A stretch of DNA of 40,078 bases from UBA1367 sp040268355 (GCA_040268355.1 JAWRIT010000031.1:1-40078), one strand, 5' to 3'; numbered from the stretch's first letter, positions 22,413 through 31,496 are shown. Program-made: numbers and translations. Notes: generated by a model from the letters alone, not told the origin.

Positions 22413-23834
22413 CTAGGAAACGGTCACGATCACGCGGGCATAGTTCACCATGTAGGCAGCACGACCCATGGGCTCGTCACTCACCTGCACGATCACATGG
22501 ATAGTCTGACCAGGACGAGCGTCCGGCGGCACCACAAACGAGCATGCTGCGCCCTCTGCCTCGAGTTCTACGCTCGCCTCGCAGGTGTCCGCCTCGTGGT
22601 AGCGCTGCCACGCATACGCCAGCGAGTCGCCGTCGGGATCGGTTGCCTTGGCATGCAGCGTCACCCGCTCCCCTGCCGTCGCCCTCAGATCCAGCCCCTC
22701 GACGACCGACACCTCGGGCGCATGGTTGGCATCCTCGAAGCGGTCGGCGACGCACCAGCTCGCACGGCTGGCGAAGTCGTTCATCACGTCAGCGATCCAG
22801 CGCGTCAGCTCGTAGACGTCGCCACGCACCCCATCGTGGTCGTCGTCCACGGCGCTGCACCAGTAATCGGCTTCGCCATTGAACTCGTTGTCCGGCTTCC
22901 GCGCGAAGCGGCCTCCCCAACCACCAAAGCTCGGATCCTCCGTCGAGCGGAGGCCCTTGTCAATGAGGTGGAGAAACGCCGGCGAATCGCCTTCTGATAT
23001 GAAGTCATACCGCTCGCGCGGCTCCTTGCCCCACCAGTTCCCCTCCGCGAGCTCGGGATTGCTGCCGAACTGCGAGCGAGCCTCCTCGCCTGGATACACA
23101 TGCCCATCGAACCACGTGTGGTAGCGGGCGCAGAGCGGGCCCTTGGAGAGGAGGTTCGCGTGCAGCCAGTCACCGCGGTAGGTGTGCAGGCAGTCGGCCG
23201 GACAGAGCTGCTCGTTGAACATGAACGTGAAACCAAAGATGCTCGTGCAGTGCAGCATGCGCACGTCCGGCCAAACGCCGGCGATGTAATCGCGGTACGT
23301 GTCGTCCTGCGTGATGATCATGTAGATGATCGTCTTCTCGCACACCTGCCGGTAGACGCGCTCCCACTGGTCAGTCTCCCGGTACTGCTCCTCGATGCGC
23401 CTGAGCGAACGGGCGATGGTGTTGGTTCCCCCGCCTGCCAGCAGATACACCGGACGGGGGTCATCCGAAAAGATGGCGTGGCGAATGAGCTCGGAACCCG
23501 CCGTGTCCTCGTCCATGCAGCCTGTCGTCTTCACGTTGCCGATGCAGGTCACGCTCCGCAGGTAGTCAGGCGTGGGATAGGTGGCGTCGTGCACAAGGAG
23601 CTTGGGATACACTCGCTCGTAATCATCGAGGTAGTCCCACATCCACTGGCCGCCCGCCCAACGCTTGGGCGCGATGCCTGCGGCTGGGTCCCCCTCGTAG
23701 TGGAATATCGAGCTGGAGAGCACCAGGCCCTCGATGTCGATGTCGTTCGCACACAGCAGCAGGTGCAGCAGCGAGTTCATGTCGTCGCACTCTGCGTCAT
23801 TGGTAAAAATCGCGCGCGCCTTGCGTCCGCCCAT
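22413..23834 (-). CDS. DUF1593 / Sde182-type nucleoside-hydrolase-like protein, copy 1
   Basis: The ATG at 23834 has AAAGGGA seven bases upstream. The 473-residue protein opens with 'FTNDAECDDMNSLLHLLL': Asp13, Asp17 and Asp18 sit where nucleoside hydrolases bind calcium (DxPxxDD-type). 'YLLAGGGTNTIARSL' and 'IIYMIITQDDTYRDYIAGVWPDV' are further DUF1593 blocks. From about residue 385 an Ig-like C-terminal domain follows ('HAPEVSVV', 'LHAKATDPDGDSLAYAWQRY'), as in cellulose-binding Sde182 proteins. No signal peptide is seen, so it is cytoplasmic. It ends the operon that starts with the PTS gene. The substrate is unknown; a pentofuranoside is a reasonable guess from the fold. Confidence 0.85.
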   Translation of the reverse strand: MGGRKARAIFTNDAECDDMNSLLHLLLCANDIDIEGLVLSSSIFHYEGDPAAGIAPKRWAGGQWMWDYLDDYERVYPKLLVHDATYPTPDYLRSVTCIGNVKTTGCMDEDTAGSELIRHAIFSDDPRPVYLLAGGGTNTIARSLRRIEEQYRETDQWERVYRQVCEKTIIYMIITQDDTYRDYIAGVWPDVRMLHCTSIFGFTFMFNEQLCPADCLHTYRGDWLHANLLSKGPLCARYHTWFDGHVYPGEEARSQFGSNPELAEGNWWGKEPRERYDFISEGDSPAFLHLIDKGLRSTEDPSFGGWGGRFARKPDNEFNGEADYWCSAVDDDHDGVRGDVYELTRWIADVMNDFASRASWCVADRFEDANHAPEVSVVEGLDLRATAGERVTLHAKATDPDGDSLAYAWQRYHEADTCEASVELEAEGAACSFVVPPDARPGQTIHVIVQVSDEPMGRAAYMVNYARVIVTVS

Positions 23835-23904
23835 CTCCTCGTCCCTTTCGCCTCGTGGACCGCTCGGTTGGATCCCTCATCCCAGCCCTAGCGGTGCCCT
23901 CTCC

Positions 23905-26670
23905 CTACTCTGCCAACGCCCGCAGCTCGGCATCGAGCCGCTCGGCCGCGTCCTCGGGAAGCCCGCGCATGCCCGGGACGCCCTGCGAGAGCAGAGGTAG
24001 CGCCTCGCGCAGCGCCAGGTCGAGCGTCTCGGGTGGCAGCATGTCGACATGCTTGACGTGGCGGGCGATCACGGATCGGGTGTCTGCGCTCGCCACCAGC
24101 TCCCGCAGCGGCCAGTCGGCGCAGGGGACCCGTCGCAGCGGATCGGTCGTCTCGTACTCGACCTGATAGCTGCCCGCAGAGAGCTCGCGACCACCCAGCA
24201 CACGATAGGCGGCCTCGTCGGCAAACGGCAGCCGCACCTGCGCCGTGGCGCCAAAGGGAACCACGATCTCCACCCGCAGGCGACGCTCGTCCACGCAGCA
24301 CCAGGCGACGCGCCACGTCCCGACGGCGCTCTCAAGCGTCATCTCCAGAGTGCGCAGCCGCCAGCTCGGTTCGGGAGCCACCACCGCGCTGCGATAGCCC
24401 GGCGCGTCCGGGCGCAGCCCGGCCGCATGCGCGAAGATCCACTCCACCACCTCGCCATAGGCATAGTGGTTGAGCGAGTTCATGCCCGTGCCCGAGATGC
24501 GCCCCTGCTCGTCCAGCGAGTTCCAGCGCTCCCAGATGGTGGTCGCCCCGTGGTTGACCGCATAGAGCCATCCCGGGAAGCCCTCGTTGAGGAGCAGGTC
24601 GTAGGCCACGCGCGAGTGGCCCGCCTCCGACAGCACGTCGCAGAGGAAGGCCGTTCCCACAAAGCCCGTGGAGAGCCTGTCCCCATTGAGGCGGATGAGC
24701 TCGACCAGGCGCTCGGCCGCACGAGCCTCGTCCATGAGCCCGAACGCGAGGTTCACGACCTGGGCCGTCTGCGTGTCGACACAGCAGCGCCCGTTGGGCG
24801 AGAACCACTCGGAGCGGATCCAGTCCAACAGGCGGTCAGCGAGCCTGTCATAGTGGTCGGCCATGTCCGTACGCCCCAGCACCCGCGCCGCCTTCGCCAC
24901 GATGTGAGCGCTGTTCAGGTAAAAGGCGTAGGCGATGTACCCCTCGTCGGTGCCGCCCTTTCGCTCCTCCTTGCCAGGAAGGTAGTTGTCGAGCGCCAGC
25001 CAGTCGCCCAGTTGGTGCGTGCGGCCCCAACCGTGGTCGTCGCCATCTGTGCGCTCGACGTAGTCCACCCAGGCTGCCATGTGGTCGATCTGCCGTTCCA
25101 GCACGGAGACGTCGCCGGTAGCGCGATACACGTTCCAGGGGATGATGCAGCTCGCGTCGCCCCAGACGCCCGTAGTTCCGCCCAGCATGAAGGCCGGGAC
25201 CACCAAAGGGACCATGCCAGCGAACTTGTCCTGCTCATGGGCCATATCATGCAGGTACTTGGCAAAGAACGCCGTCGGGGTGCCCAGCAGCAGCGCCGCC
25301 GGGCTGAACACCTGGGCGTCCCCCGTCCACCCCATGCGCTCGTCGCGCTGGGGGCAGTCGGTGGCGGTGTCCACGAAGTTGCTGCGCATGCCCCAACGGG
25401 CATTCTCGACCAGGCGGTTGACGCCCGCATGCCCCGTGACGACACGACCGGTGTCGCTCGGAAAGGCGCTGTAGGTCGCCACGGCAACGAAGTCCGCGGC
25501 ATCGGGCTGAGCGAGGCCCTCCACCTTGGCGTAGCGATACCCAAAGTAGGTGAAGCGCGGCTCGAGCACGTGCTCCGAGCCATCGCTCACGTAGACGTAC
25601 TCTGCCTGGGCGCTGCGCAGGTTGTCTCGGTAGAAGTTGCCCTCCTGCAGGACCTCGCCCATCTGCACGCGAACCACGGTGCCCCGTGGCTCGTGCACCC
25701 GGAGCCGGAAGGTGCCCGCAAGGTTCTGGCCACAATCGAACACGCACTCGCCGGCAGGCGTGGTGACGAGCGTGGCATCGAACTCCTCCTGCGGCATGAC
25801 CGGCAGGCTCCAGCGGTCCTCCAGCTTGTCGGCCTGCTCCTGGGCACGCCGCTCGTCCAGAAGGGTGGCCGCGACGACGGGCAGCTCGGACAGGGTGTCG
25901 TCACGTCGCTCGCCATCGTAGAGGTTGGAGAAGGTCACGTTCGAGCGCCGCACCTGCCAGTCGACGTCAGTGCCGAACACCTCTTCGCGCCCGTCGGCAT
26001 AGCGCACGCGCAGCTCGCAGATGAGCTCCCAGTCGTCGCCGTACCATCCCCCACGCTCGGGATCAAAGCCAAAGCGGCCTTTGTACCAGCCGTTTCCCAG
26101 CGCCACCTCCACCAGGGAGCCGTCCTGCAGCTGCTGGGTGACGTCGTAGGTCCCCACCTGGAGCCAGCGGTCGTAGGCGCAGGTGCCGGGCGCCAGACGC
26201 TCCTCGCTGGCAGGCACGCCGTTCACGTGCAGCTCGTACAGGCCGAGGCCGCACACGTAGGCCCGTGCCTGCGCCACCTCGCCGGAGAGCGGCAGGTCGC
26301 GGAAGAAGACGGGATGCCGCTCCTCCTGGGAGTCGCAGGTGAGCCAGCGTGCCTGCCACGGCTCGCCCAGCTTGCCCGTCTCGAACCACTGGGCGTCGCT
26401 CGTCGCTTCCTCGCCGGCGTCGCTGCGCACCGACACCTGCCACTCGTAGCGGGTGCGTGGCCTAAGGGTCAGCCCCAGGCGACAGCCCAGGCTGTCCAGG
26501 TCCGCCCAGCCGGTGTCGGCCACGACCTGTCCCCCGTCACTGACCACCAAGCGCGACGCCTGGGCGCACCTGCCCGTGGCCTCCTCCACGGTCCAGGCGA
26601 ACGTGGGGTCACCCAGACAGAAGCCCAGCGGATTGACGATGTGGTTTACCGTGCAGGCAGCGATTCTCAT
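23905..26670 (-). CDS. Alpha-L-rhamnosidase, GH78, intracellular
   Basis: The ATG at 26670 has GAGGAGA six bases upstream. The 921-residue enzyme has the GH78 plan: N-terminal beta domains (about 1-330, with 'GLGLYELHVNG' and 'LGNGWYKGRFGF'), then the (alpha/alpha)6 barrel with the signature 'CPQRDERMGWTGDAQVF' (439-455) holding the acidic residues Asp443, Glu444 and Asp451 near the catalytic acid, 'ATTIWERWNS' with the second Glu, and a C-terminal beta domain. It removes terminal L-rhamnose by inversion from plant glycosides or pectin fragments. No signal peptide is visible, so it works on imported sugars. Neighbours are two DUF1593 genes, an alpha/beta hydrolase and a PTS transporter. Confidence 0.95.
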   Translation of the reverse strand: MRIAACTVNHIVNPLGFCLGDPTFAWTVEEATGRCAQASRLVVSDGGQVVADTGWADLDSLGCRLGLTLRPRTRYEWQVSVRSDAGEEATSDAQWFETGKLGEPWQARWLTCDSQEERHPVFFRDLPLSGEVAQARAYVCGLGLYELHVNGVPASEERLAPGTCAYDRWLQVGTYDVTQQLQDGSLVEVALGNGWYKGRFGFDPERGGWYGDDWELICELRVRYADGREEVFGTDVDWQVRRSNVTFSNLYDGERRDDTLSELPVVAATLLDERRAQEQADKLEDRWSLPVMPQEEFDATLVTTPAGECVFDCGQNLAGTFRLRVHEPRGTVVRVQMGEVLQEGNFYRDNLRSAQAEYVYVSDGSEHVLEPRFTYFGYRYAKVEGLAQPDAADFVAVATYSAFPSDTGRVVTGHAGVNRLVENARWGMRSNFVDTATDCPQRDERMGWTGDAQVFSPAALLLGTPTAFFAKYLHDMAHEQDKFAGMVPLVVPAFMLGGTTGVWGDASCIIPWNVYRATGDVSVLERQIDHMAAWVDYVERTDGDDHGWGRTHQLGDWLALDNYLPGKEERKGGTDEGYIAYAFYLNSAHIVAKAARVLGRTDMADHYDRLADRLLDWIRSEWFSPNGRCCVDTQTAQVVNLAFGLMDEARAAERLVELIRLNGDRLSTGFVGTAFLCDVLSEAGHSRVAYDLLLNEGFPGWLYAVNHGATTIWERWNSLDEQGRISGTGMNSLNHYAYGEVVEWIFAHAAGLRPDAPGYRSAVVAPEPSWRLRTLEMTLESAVGTWRVAWCCVDERRLRVEIVVPFGATAQVRLPFADEAAYRVLGGRELSAGSYQVEYETTDPLRRVPCADWPLRELVASADTRSVIARHVKHVDMLPPETLDLALREALPLLSQGVPGMRGLPEDAAERLDAELRALAE

Positions 26671-26686
26671 GTCGTCTCCTCACAGA

Positions 26687-26704
26687 TGGTGCGCGACCGC
26701 ACCA
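26687..26704 (-). other. 7-bp stem-loop just upstream of the rhamnosidase ribosome site
   Basis: On the minus strand TGGTGCG-GTCG-CGCACCA forms a perfect seven-base stem with a four-base loop, ending about 16 bases before the ATG and next to the GAGGAG site. It may affect translation or mRNA ends within the operon. Confidence 0.4.
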
Positions 26705-26830
26705 GACGTTCCCGGACCAGGCCGCTTTGCGCCCTTCCCGTACCATACCTGAAGCGGCGCAACGCTCCCGTGGACCGCAAGGCAGGCCCCGCAGGCTCCC
26801 GTCCCGGCGGCCCCAGCGGCCCGCGCCGCC

Positions 26831-28165
26831 CTAGCGCTCCGTACGAACCTGCGCGCCCGCCCACTCCCAGCAGGTCACGGGGCGCCCGTCGACCTGCACC
26901 GTCGATCCGTCGAGGTCGCGGTCGCACTGGTCGTTGTACACGTGGATCCACACGCCGTGGTTGAAGGTGCGCAGGTTGCGACCGTCGGGCTCCTTGTGCA
27001 CGCCCGTCAGGTCCTCCACGTGGTCGAACAGGGTGAAGTGCGCCTCTCCGCCGGCGGCGACCAGCTCGTGGTAGAGCGGCAGCGCCGTCCGCTCGAGCGG
27101 CACCAGCTCGTCCCCCTTCGCATGGACGAACCAAATGGGCGTCTTTGCCAGGGTCGCCAGCTCCTCGGGCGTCTCGCTCTCCACGAACCAAGGGGCGCAG
27201 CACGCCAGGCCGCAGGAGAAGAAGCCTGGGTAGTCGGCCAGCAGACGACAGGTCATGAAGCCGCCGTTGGAGAGCCCTCCCACGATGATGCGGTCGGCGT
27301 CCACGCGCGGGTGCGCGGCGACGAACTCGTCGACGAGCGCCTTGAGCGACGCCGTGTAGACGCTCTGGTTGGACGTGCCCAGGCGCTCTGTGCCGGTGTC
27401 CATCCACACGGTGGGGCTCTGCGGCACGAGCACGTAGGCCGCCCCGCCCAGGCGGGCCTGCAACTGCGGCTGCGAGAGGGCCGTCACACGGTTGCCCAGG
27501 TAGGCACGCTCGACCTCGCCAGGGGCGTCGCCCTCCCCCTCGCCCGCGCCGTGGAGCCACAGCACGAGCGGCACCTTCTTGTCCGCTCCGAGCACCGGAT
27601 CGCAGGGCTCGCCGAGCAGGGTGCGCCCCGGCGCGTCAAGCGCGGCAAAGTCGGGCTCGAAGTACCCGTAGCCAAGGGCCAGCTCACCCGCCGTCGTGCG
27701 GGCCTCGTGCCACCCGGTCGCCTCGGGGCACGTCTCGCCCGCCTTCTCGTCCCACACCAGGCCGACGAGCGGCGCCTCCGCCCCGCAGAGCGCCTCGACG
27801 AGCGTCACGCGATAGCGGTTGTCCAAGCAGCGCGACCCAAGCACCCCGCCCTCGATGGTCTTGGTGAGGCGGCATTCGGGCAGCTCGAGCACCACGTGGC
27901 TGCCCGCATAGGTGGGAGTGCCGTCCGGCGTGCAGGGATAGGCCCGCACCGCCTCGACATAGCCCACGGAGGGCAGCGCCTTCTGGGCCCCGCGCTCTTG
28001 GCGCAACAGCACCTCGCCGGTGGCGCGGACGGTCCGCGTCGCGAACACGTTGAACGCCCGGCCATCCACCATGCCCTCGCGCAGCTCCTCGGGCAGGGCG
28101 AGCACGAGCTTGGACACGTGCGGGCCGAAGTCCCCTGCGGTGACGATCGTCGAATAGGTCAGCAT
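26831..28165 (-). CDS. Alpha/beta hydrolase, esterase/peptidase of the PHB-depolymerase-like type
   Basis: The ATG at 28165 has GGGAG ten bases upstream. The 444-residue protein has an N-terminal beta-rich domain (about 1-190) and a C-terminal alpha/beta hydrolase domain: 'VPLVLWLHGAGEGE' (oxyanion segment, 198-211), nucleophile Ser299 in 'GGLSNGGFM', acid Asp352 in 'HAKGDELVP', and a histidine near 'TFNHGVW'. This two-part layout is found in carbohydrate esterases and peptidases in polysaccharide-use loci. There is no signal peptide, so deacylation of imported glycosides (acetyl, feruloyl or malonyl groups) is plausible. It lies between DUF1593 copy 2 (68-base gap) and the rhamnosidase (160-base gap). 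Confidence 0.8.
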   Translation of the reverse strand: MLTYSTIVTAGDFGPHVSKLVLALPEELREGMVDGRAFNVFATRTVRATGEVLLRQERGAQKALPSVGYVEAVRAYPCTPDGTPTYAGSHVVLELPECRLTKTIEGGVLGSRCLDNRYRVTLVEALCGAEAPLVGLVWDEKAGETCPEATGWHEARTTAGELALGYGYFEPDFAALDAPGRTLLGEPCDPVLGADKKVPLVLWLHGAGEGEGDAPGEVERAYLGNRVTALSQPQLQARLGGAAYVLVPQSPTVWMDTGTERLGTSNQSVYTASLKALVDEFVAAHPRVDADRIIVGGLSNGGFMTCRLLADYPGFFSCGLACCAPWFVESETPEELATLAKTPIWFVHAKGDELVPLERTALPLYHELVAAGGEAHFTLFDHVEDLTGVHKEPDGRNLRTFNHGVWIHVYNDQCDRDLDGSTVQVDGRPVTCWEWAGAQVRTER

Positions 28166-28233
28166 GACGGGTCTCTCCCTCTCTGTGTCAGGGCCGTGCG
28201 CGGGTCTCGTTCGTCCGTCGGCCGCGCGAACGC

Positions 28234-29712
28234 TCACCTACACGTTACGGCAAGTTGGGCATAGCGTGTCATGGGGCGCTCGGCCACGTCGCGCACCACG
28301 AGCGTGAGGACGTAGCGATCTCCCGGCATGGCGTCCGCCGGCACGACGAACGTCGCCTGGGGACCTTCCGCCTCCCACATCGACGAGCCGTCCGGCGCGT
28401 ACTGGTGCCAGTGGCAGACGAGCTCGTCGGCATCGGGGTCGCTCACGCGGGCGAAGAGCGACACGGCACCTCCCGCCTCGGCCTGCGTGTCTTCGGTGAC
28501 GTCCTCGATGACGGGGGCATGGTTGCACGCCGCGAAGCCGTGCGCCGCCCACTGGGCCCGCGCGGCGAAGTCTTCCTGGTAGGCGCGCAGGAAGGGGTTG
28601 GGGTTGCCCGTGGTGGGCTGGCCGATGGTGGCAAACATGCCCTCCAGACTCGCCGCTCCCCGCTCGCCGTCGCGAAACGGCTTTCCCAGCACGGTGTCGA
28701 AGGCCGGGTCCTCCATGCCGCGCAGCCCGAACGGCAGCAGGGGGATGTAGGTCATGCTGTCCCCCTCGGCCATGAAGTCGCCTGGCTGGAACACGAGCGG
28801 CGGCACGCCGGGGATGCCCCAGTCCAGGGTCGCATGCTCGCCGAACTGGAACTTCTCGGGCTCGCCCTCGTAATGGGTGCCGTCACCATAGAGCAGGTAG
28901 CGCCCCATGAGCGCCCCGTTGCCACGCGTGAGGTTTTGCTCGGGCCACGGCGCACGGAACAGGTCGATCGCGTCCTCCTGCGCCGACTTCGCATCGACGT
29001 AGCCGCCGTAGGCAAACGGCACCCGCAGGAACACAAGGTCCGGAAAGAGCTGGACGCCGTGATCGAGCCAGCTGTTGTCCTGGCCCACGCCACCCATGAC
29101 GCCCAGCACGCGCACCTTCTCGTACACGCGCGCCCGCACCGACTCCCAGTCGGGCGTGTCCTGCCAGTCGGCAGCGATCGACATGAGGGCGCGCACGATG
29201 GTGTTCATGCCGCCCCAGGAGAGCAGGTAGAGGGTCCGGGGATCGTCGTCGAGGATGGCGGCCTTGATCACGTTCGATCCCGGGCTGTCCTCGCGCACGT
29301 CCCCCTCGAAGGCGACGTTGCCCACATGGGTGCGCGTCACCAGCTCCTCGGGCGTCGGAAAACCCTCCGCGTGGGCGCTGAGGTAGGGGTAGGACTCGGC
29401 GTACTCGTTGCGCCAAAGCCGCTCGATCCAGCCCTCGGGAAACGGCCGATAGCTGGTGAGCGAGCCAGCCGCGGGGTCAGGACGCTGGGGCACGGGACTG
29501 GGCCCGTATGCCGCGGTCCCCTTGGTGCGCCAATGCGGGTTGACCTCCGCGAGCGTGTGGGTGCCGTCGCCCAGAAAGTGGTACTGCGAGGCGGTGTATA
29601 CGAACGCCTCCACATCGAGCTCGTTGAGGTACAGCGCGAGGTGGATGATCGAGTTCATGTCGTCGACTTCGAGGTCGGTGGTCACGATCACGCGCGTCTG
29701 GTCGGCCTTCAT
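28234..29712 (-). CDS. DUF1593 / Sde182-type nucleoside-hydrolase-like protein, copy 2
   Basis: The ATG at 29712 follows GAGAGGAG. The 492-residue product is a diverged paralogue of the protein at 22413-23834: the calcium-site-like motif 'TTDLEVDDMNSIIHLALY' has Asp13, Asp17 and Asp18 at the same positions, 'YLLSWGGMNTIVRALMSI' and 'GGVGQDNSWLDHGVQLFPDL' follow, and the C-terminal Ig-like domain reads 'HAPVIEDV...FARVSDPDADELVCHW'. It also has no signal peptide. Two different copies in one operon suggest two linkages or two anomers of the same sugar. It follows the PTS gene after a 180-base gap that contains a long hairpin. Confidence 0.85.
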   Translation of the reverse strand: MKADQTRVIVTTDLEVDDMNSIIHLALYLNELDVEAFVYTASQYHFLGDGTHTLAEVNPHWRTKGTAAYGPSPVPQRPDPAAGSLTSYRPFPEGWIERLWRNEYAESYPYLSAHAEGFPTPEELVTRTHVGNVAFEGDVREDSPGSNVIKAAILDDDPRTLYLLSWGGMNTIVRALMSIAADWQDTPDWESVRARVYEKVRVLGVMGGVGQDNSWLDHGVQLFPDLVFLRVPFAYGGYVDAKSAQEDAIDLFRAPWPEQNLTRGNGALMGRYLLYGDGTHYEGEPEKFQFGEHATLDWGIPGVPPLVFQPGDFMAEGDSMTYIPLLPFGLRGMEDPAFDTVLGKPFRDGERGAASLEGMFATIGQPTTGNPNPFLRAYQEDFAARAQWAAHGFAACNHAPVIEDVTEDTQAEAGGAVSLFARVSDPDADELVCHWHQYAPDGSSMWEAEGPQATFVVPADAMPGDRYVLTLVVRDVAERPMTRYAQLAVTCR

Positions 29713-29832
29713 GGACCGCTCCTCTCGTTGTCCTCGTAGCGCCCGTGGCAGGCGCGTCCTCCAGATACGTCTGCCCTCGATCGGGTTCGCTGGAAGCGCC
29801 TACAACCTGGCCCGCCCGTCGATCCAAGGTCA

Positions 29833-29881
29833 CCCACGCCGCCAGGCCCCGCGAAGCTCGCACAAGGGCCGGCGGCGTGGG
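29833..29881 (-). other. Long intercistronic stem-loop between the PTS and DUF1593 genes
   Basis: CCCACGCCGCC (29833-29843) and GGCGGCGTGGG (29871-29881) are exact complements, extended inward by five more pairs with a one-base bulge, making a stem of about 16 bp with a loop of some 15 bases. It begins about 12 bases after the PTS stop. No T-run follows on the minus strand, so it is more likely an mRNA-stabilising or partial termination hairpin that sets PTS against hydrolase levels. Confidence 0.6.
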
Positions 29882-29892
29882 CGCAGGTCTGT

Positions 29893-31320
29893 CTACGCGG
29901 CGGGACGCAGCTCCTTGAGCTCCTCCTCGCTGAAGCCAAAGAGGTAGGTCACCACGGCCGCCACGACGACGGACACGACGCAGCCGATCACCGCGTACGT
30001 GACGTTCTGCGTGCCTCCTTGGAGGTAGTTCAGGAAGATGAGCAGGTTGGTGCCACCACCAGCCATGTAGTAGGTGACGCCCAGAAGGCCGCTCACCACG
30101 GCCCCGGCGGCGCCGCCGGCAAGCATGCCCAGCATCACGCGGCGCCAGCGCATGACGCACCCGAACAGGGCCGGCTCGGTGACGCCGCCGGCGAGGGCGG
30201 CGACGATGTAGCCGGCGCAGAGGGCCTTCTCGTCCTTCTCCCTGATCTTGAGGAACGCGCCGATGGCGCAGCCCCACACGGCGAACATGGCGCAGTTGGT
30301 CGAGACGAACACGAACGGGTCATAGCCGACCTCGGTGATCTGCACGATGGCAAGCATGATGATGGGCATGTGCATGCCACCGACCACGAGCAGCTGCCAG
30401 ACGGCGCCGATGATGGCCATGACGACCAGGATCGCCACGCCGCCGAGGTCAGCAAGGCCAAAGAGGGCGTTGCCGATGGCGCCACCAGCGAGATTGCCGA
30501 TGGGGCCCATGATTATGAAGGCGATGGGCACCACGACCACCATGGTGAGGAAGGGCGTGAAGATCGTCGAGAGCACGTCCGGCATGACCTTCTTGATGGA
30601 GCGCTCGACGAAGTACAGGATGGGCATGGAGAGCATCATGGGGAGCACGGACTGCGAGTAGTCGGCCGCCGCGATGGGGATGCCATACACGCTTATCCAC
30701 TCGCCCACCCCAGCGGCGGCGACGACGGACGGGGCGATGAGGATGGCCCCGAGCAGCATGCCCAGGCCTTGGGAGGCACCGAGCTTCTTGGCGGCCGCAT
30801 AGCCCAGGTAGATGGGAAGGAAGTAGAAGGAGCCCTCAAAGAGCGTCGTGTAGAAGAACTGGTAGGTCGCAGACTCCTCGGCCACGATGTTGAGGAGCTG
30901 CGGCCCGATGACGACGGCAAGAGTGCGGAAGAGGCCGCCTGCCATGATGATGGGAATGAGCTGGGTCATGGAACCCGACAGGTAGTCGAGCGCGATGCTG
31001 GGAAGGTTCTTGAGCTCGAAGCGCTCCGTGGGGGCATCGAGGTTCTCGTCCACGACCTCGCCGCGCGCGACGCCGCTCATGGCGACGAACTCGTCCAACA
31101 CCTTGGGCACGTTCTGCCCGATGATCACCTGGAACTGCGCGCCCGAGAACTGGGCGCCCAGGACCCCCTTGACCTTCTTGACCGCCTCGAGGTCCACCTT
31201 CTCGTTGTCGATCAACGTGAGGCGCAGCCTCGTCATGCAATTGGTGGCGACCTGCACGTTGCTCGGACCACCGACGTGCTCGAGGACCTCGGTGGCAATC
31301 TGTTTGTTGTCTACTGCCAT
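29893..31320 (-). CDS. PTS transporter subunit EIIBC, glucose/beta-glucoside/sucrose family
   Basis: The ATG at 31320 has GGAGGGG five bases upstream. The 475-residue membrane protein has an N-terminal EIIB domain with the phosphorylation site Cys28 ('ATNCMTRLRLTL') and an EIIC domain of about ten helices from residue 110 on, carrying 'GGVTEPALFG' (the GITEP-type signature) and 'GGMHMPIIMLAIVQI'. No EIIA domain follows, so a shared EIIA must supply phosphate. It brings in and phosphorylates a sugar, probably a glucoside or rhamnoglucoside to judge from the operon. It is the first gene of the operon; operator-like palindromes lie upstream. Confidence 0.92.
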   Translation of the reverse strand: MAVDNKQIATEVLEHVGGPSNVQVATNCMTRLRLTLIDNEKVDLEAVKKVKGVLGAQFSGAQFQVIIGQNVPKVLDEFVAMSGVARGEVVDENLDAPTERFELKNLPSIALDYLSGSMTQLIPIIMAGGLFRTLAVVIGPQLLNIVAEESATYQFFYTTLFEGSFYFLPIYLGYAAAKKLGASQGLGMLLGAILIAPSVVAAAGVGEWISVYGIPIAAADYSQSVLPMMLSMPILYFVERSIKKVMPDVLSTIFTPFLTMVVVVPIAFIIMGPIGNLAGGAIGNALFGLADLGGVAILVVMAIIGAVWQLLVVGGMHMPIIMLAIVQITEVGYDPFVFVSTNCAMFAVWGCAIGAFLKIREKDEKALCAGYIVAALAGGVTEPALFGCVMRWRRVMLGMLAGGAAGAVVSGLLGVTYYMAGGGTNLLIFLNYLQGGTQNVTYAVIGCVVSVVVAAVVTYLFGFSEEELKELRPAA

Positions 31321-31395
31321 GTTCCCCTCCAAAGACGCGAGCCTACCTACCGATGGGGCCAGCGTATCGAGCTGCGAACTTAAGAACAAGACCAT

Positions 31396-31406
31396 CTTTA
31401 GTAAAG
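31396..31406. promoter_or_regulatory. Operator-like palindrome O1 (TTTAGTAAA type)
   Basis: CTTTA-G-TAAAG is symmetric and lies 76 bases upstream of the PTS start, between it and the divergent LacI gene. The same core, TTTA(C/G)TAAA, recurs at 31487-31495 and 33665-33673. LacI-family regulators bind such odd-centred palindromes, so this is a candidate site for one of the two LacI proteins encoded here. Confidence 0.5.
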
Positions 31407-31485
31407 TTTCTAACGAATGTGCTAAAGTGTCGTTGACCTGCTGATTTACTCTGCTCGTCACATGAAGCCAGAGGAATGTGTATCA

Positions 31486-31496
31486 ATTTACTAAAT
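31486..31496. promoter_or_regulatory. Operator-like palindrome O2 (TTTACTAAA type)
   Basis: ATTTA-C-TAAAT is symmetric and ends 20 bases before the start of the LacI gene at 31517, consistent with autoregulation and, with the site at 31396-31406 80-90 bases away, with DNA looping. A half-match TTTACT lies between them at 31445-31450. Confidence 0.5.

Noticed and set aside
22077..22997. 306-codon plus-strand frame beginning with 'MWIAFVDP'
   Set aside because: The second half overlaps the DUF1593 gene in antisense; the first half has no family resemblance and no ribosome site of good spacing.
24049..26964. 971-codon open frame antisense to the alpha-L-rhamnosidase gene
   Set aside because: It is a shadow of high-GC codon use: composition is Arg/His/Gly/Val-rich, no family blocks, no ribosome site, and the opposite strand encodes a full GH78 enzyme with catalytic motif.
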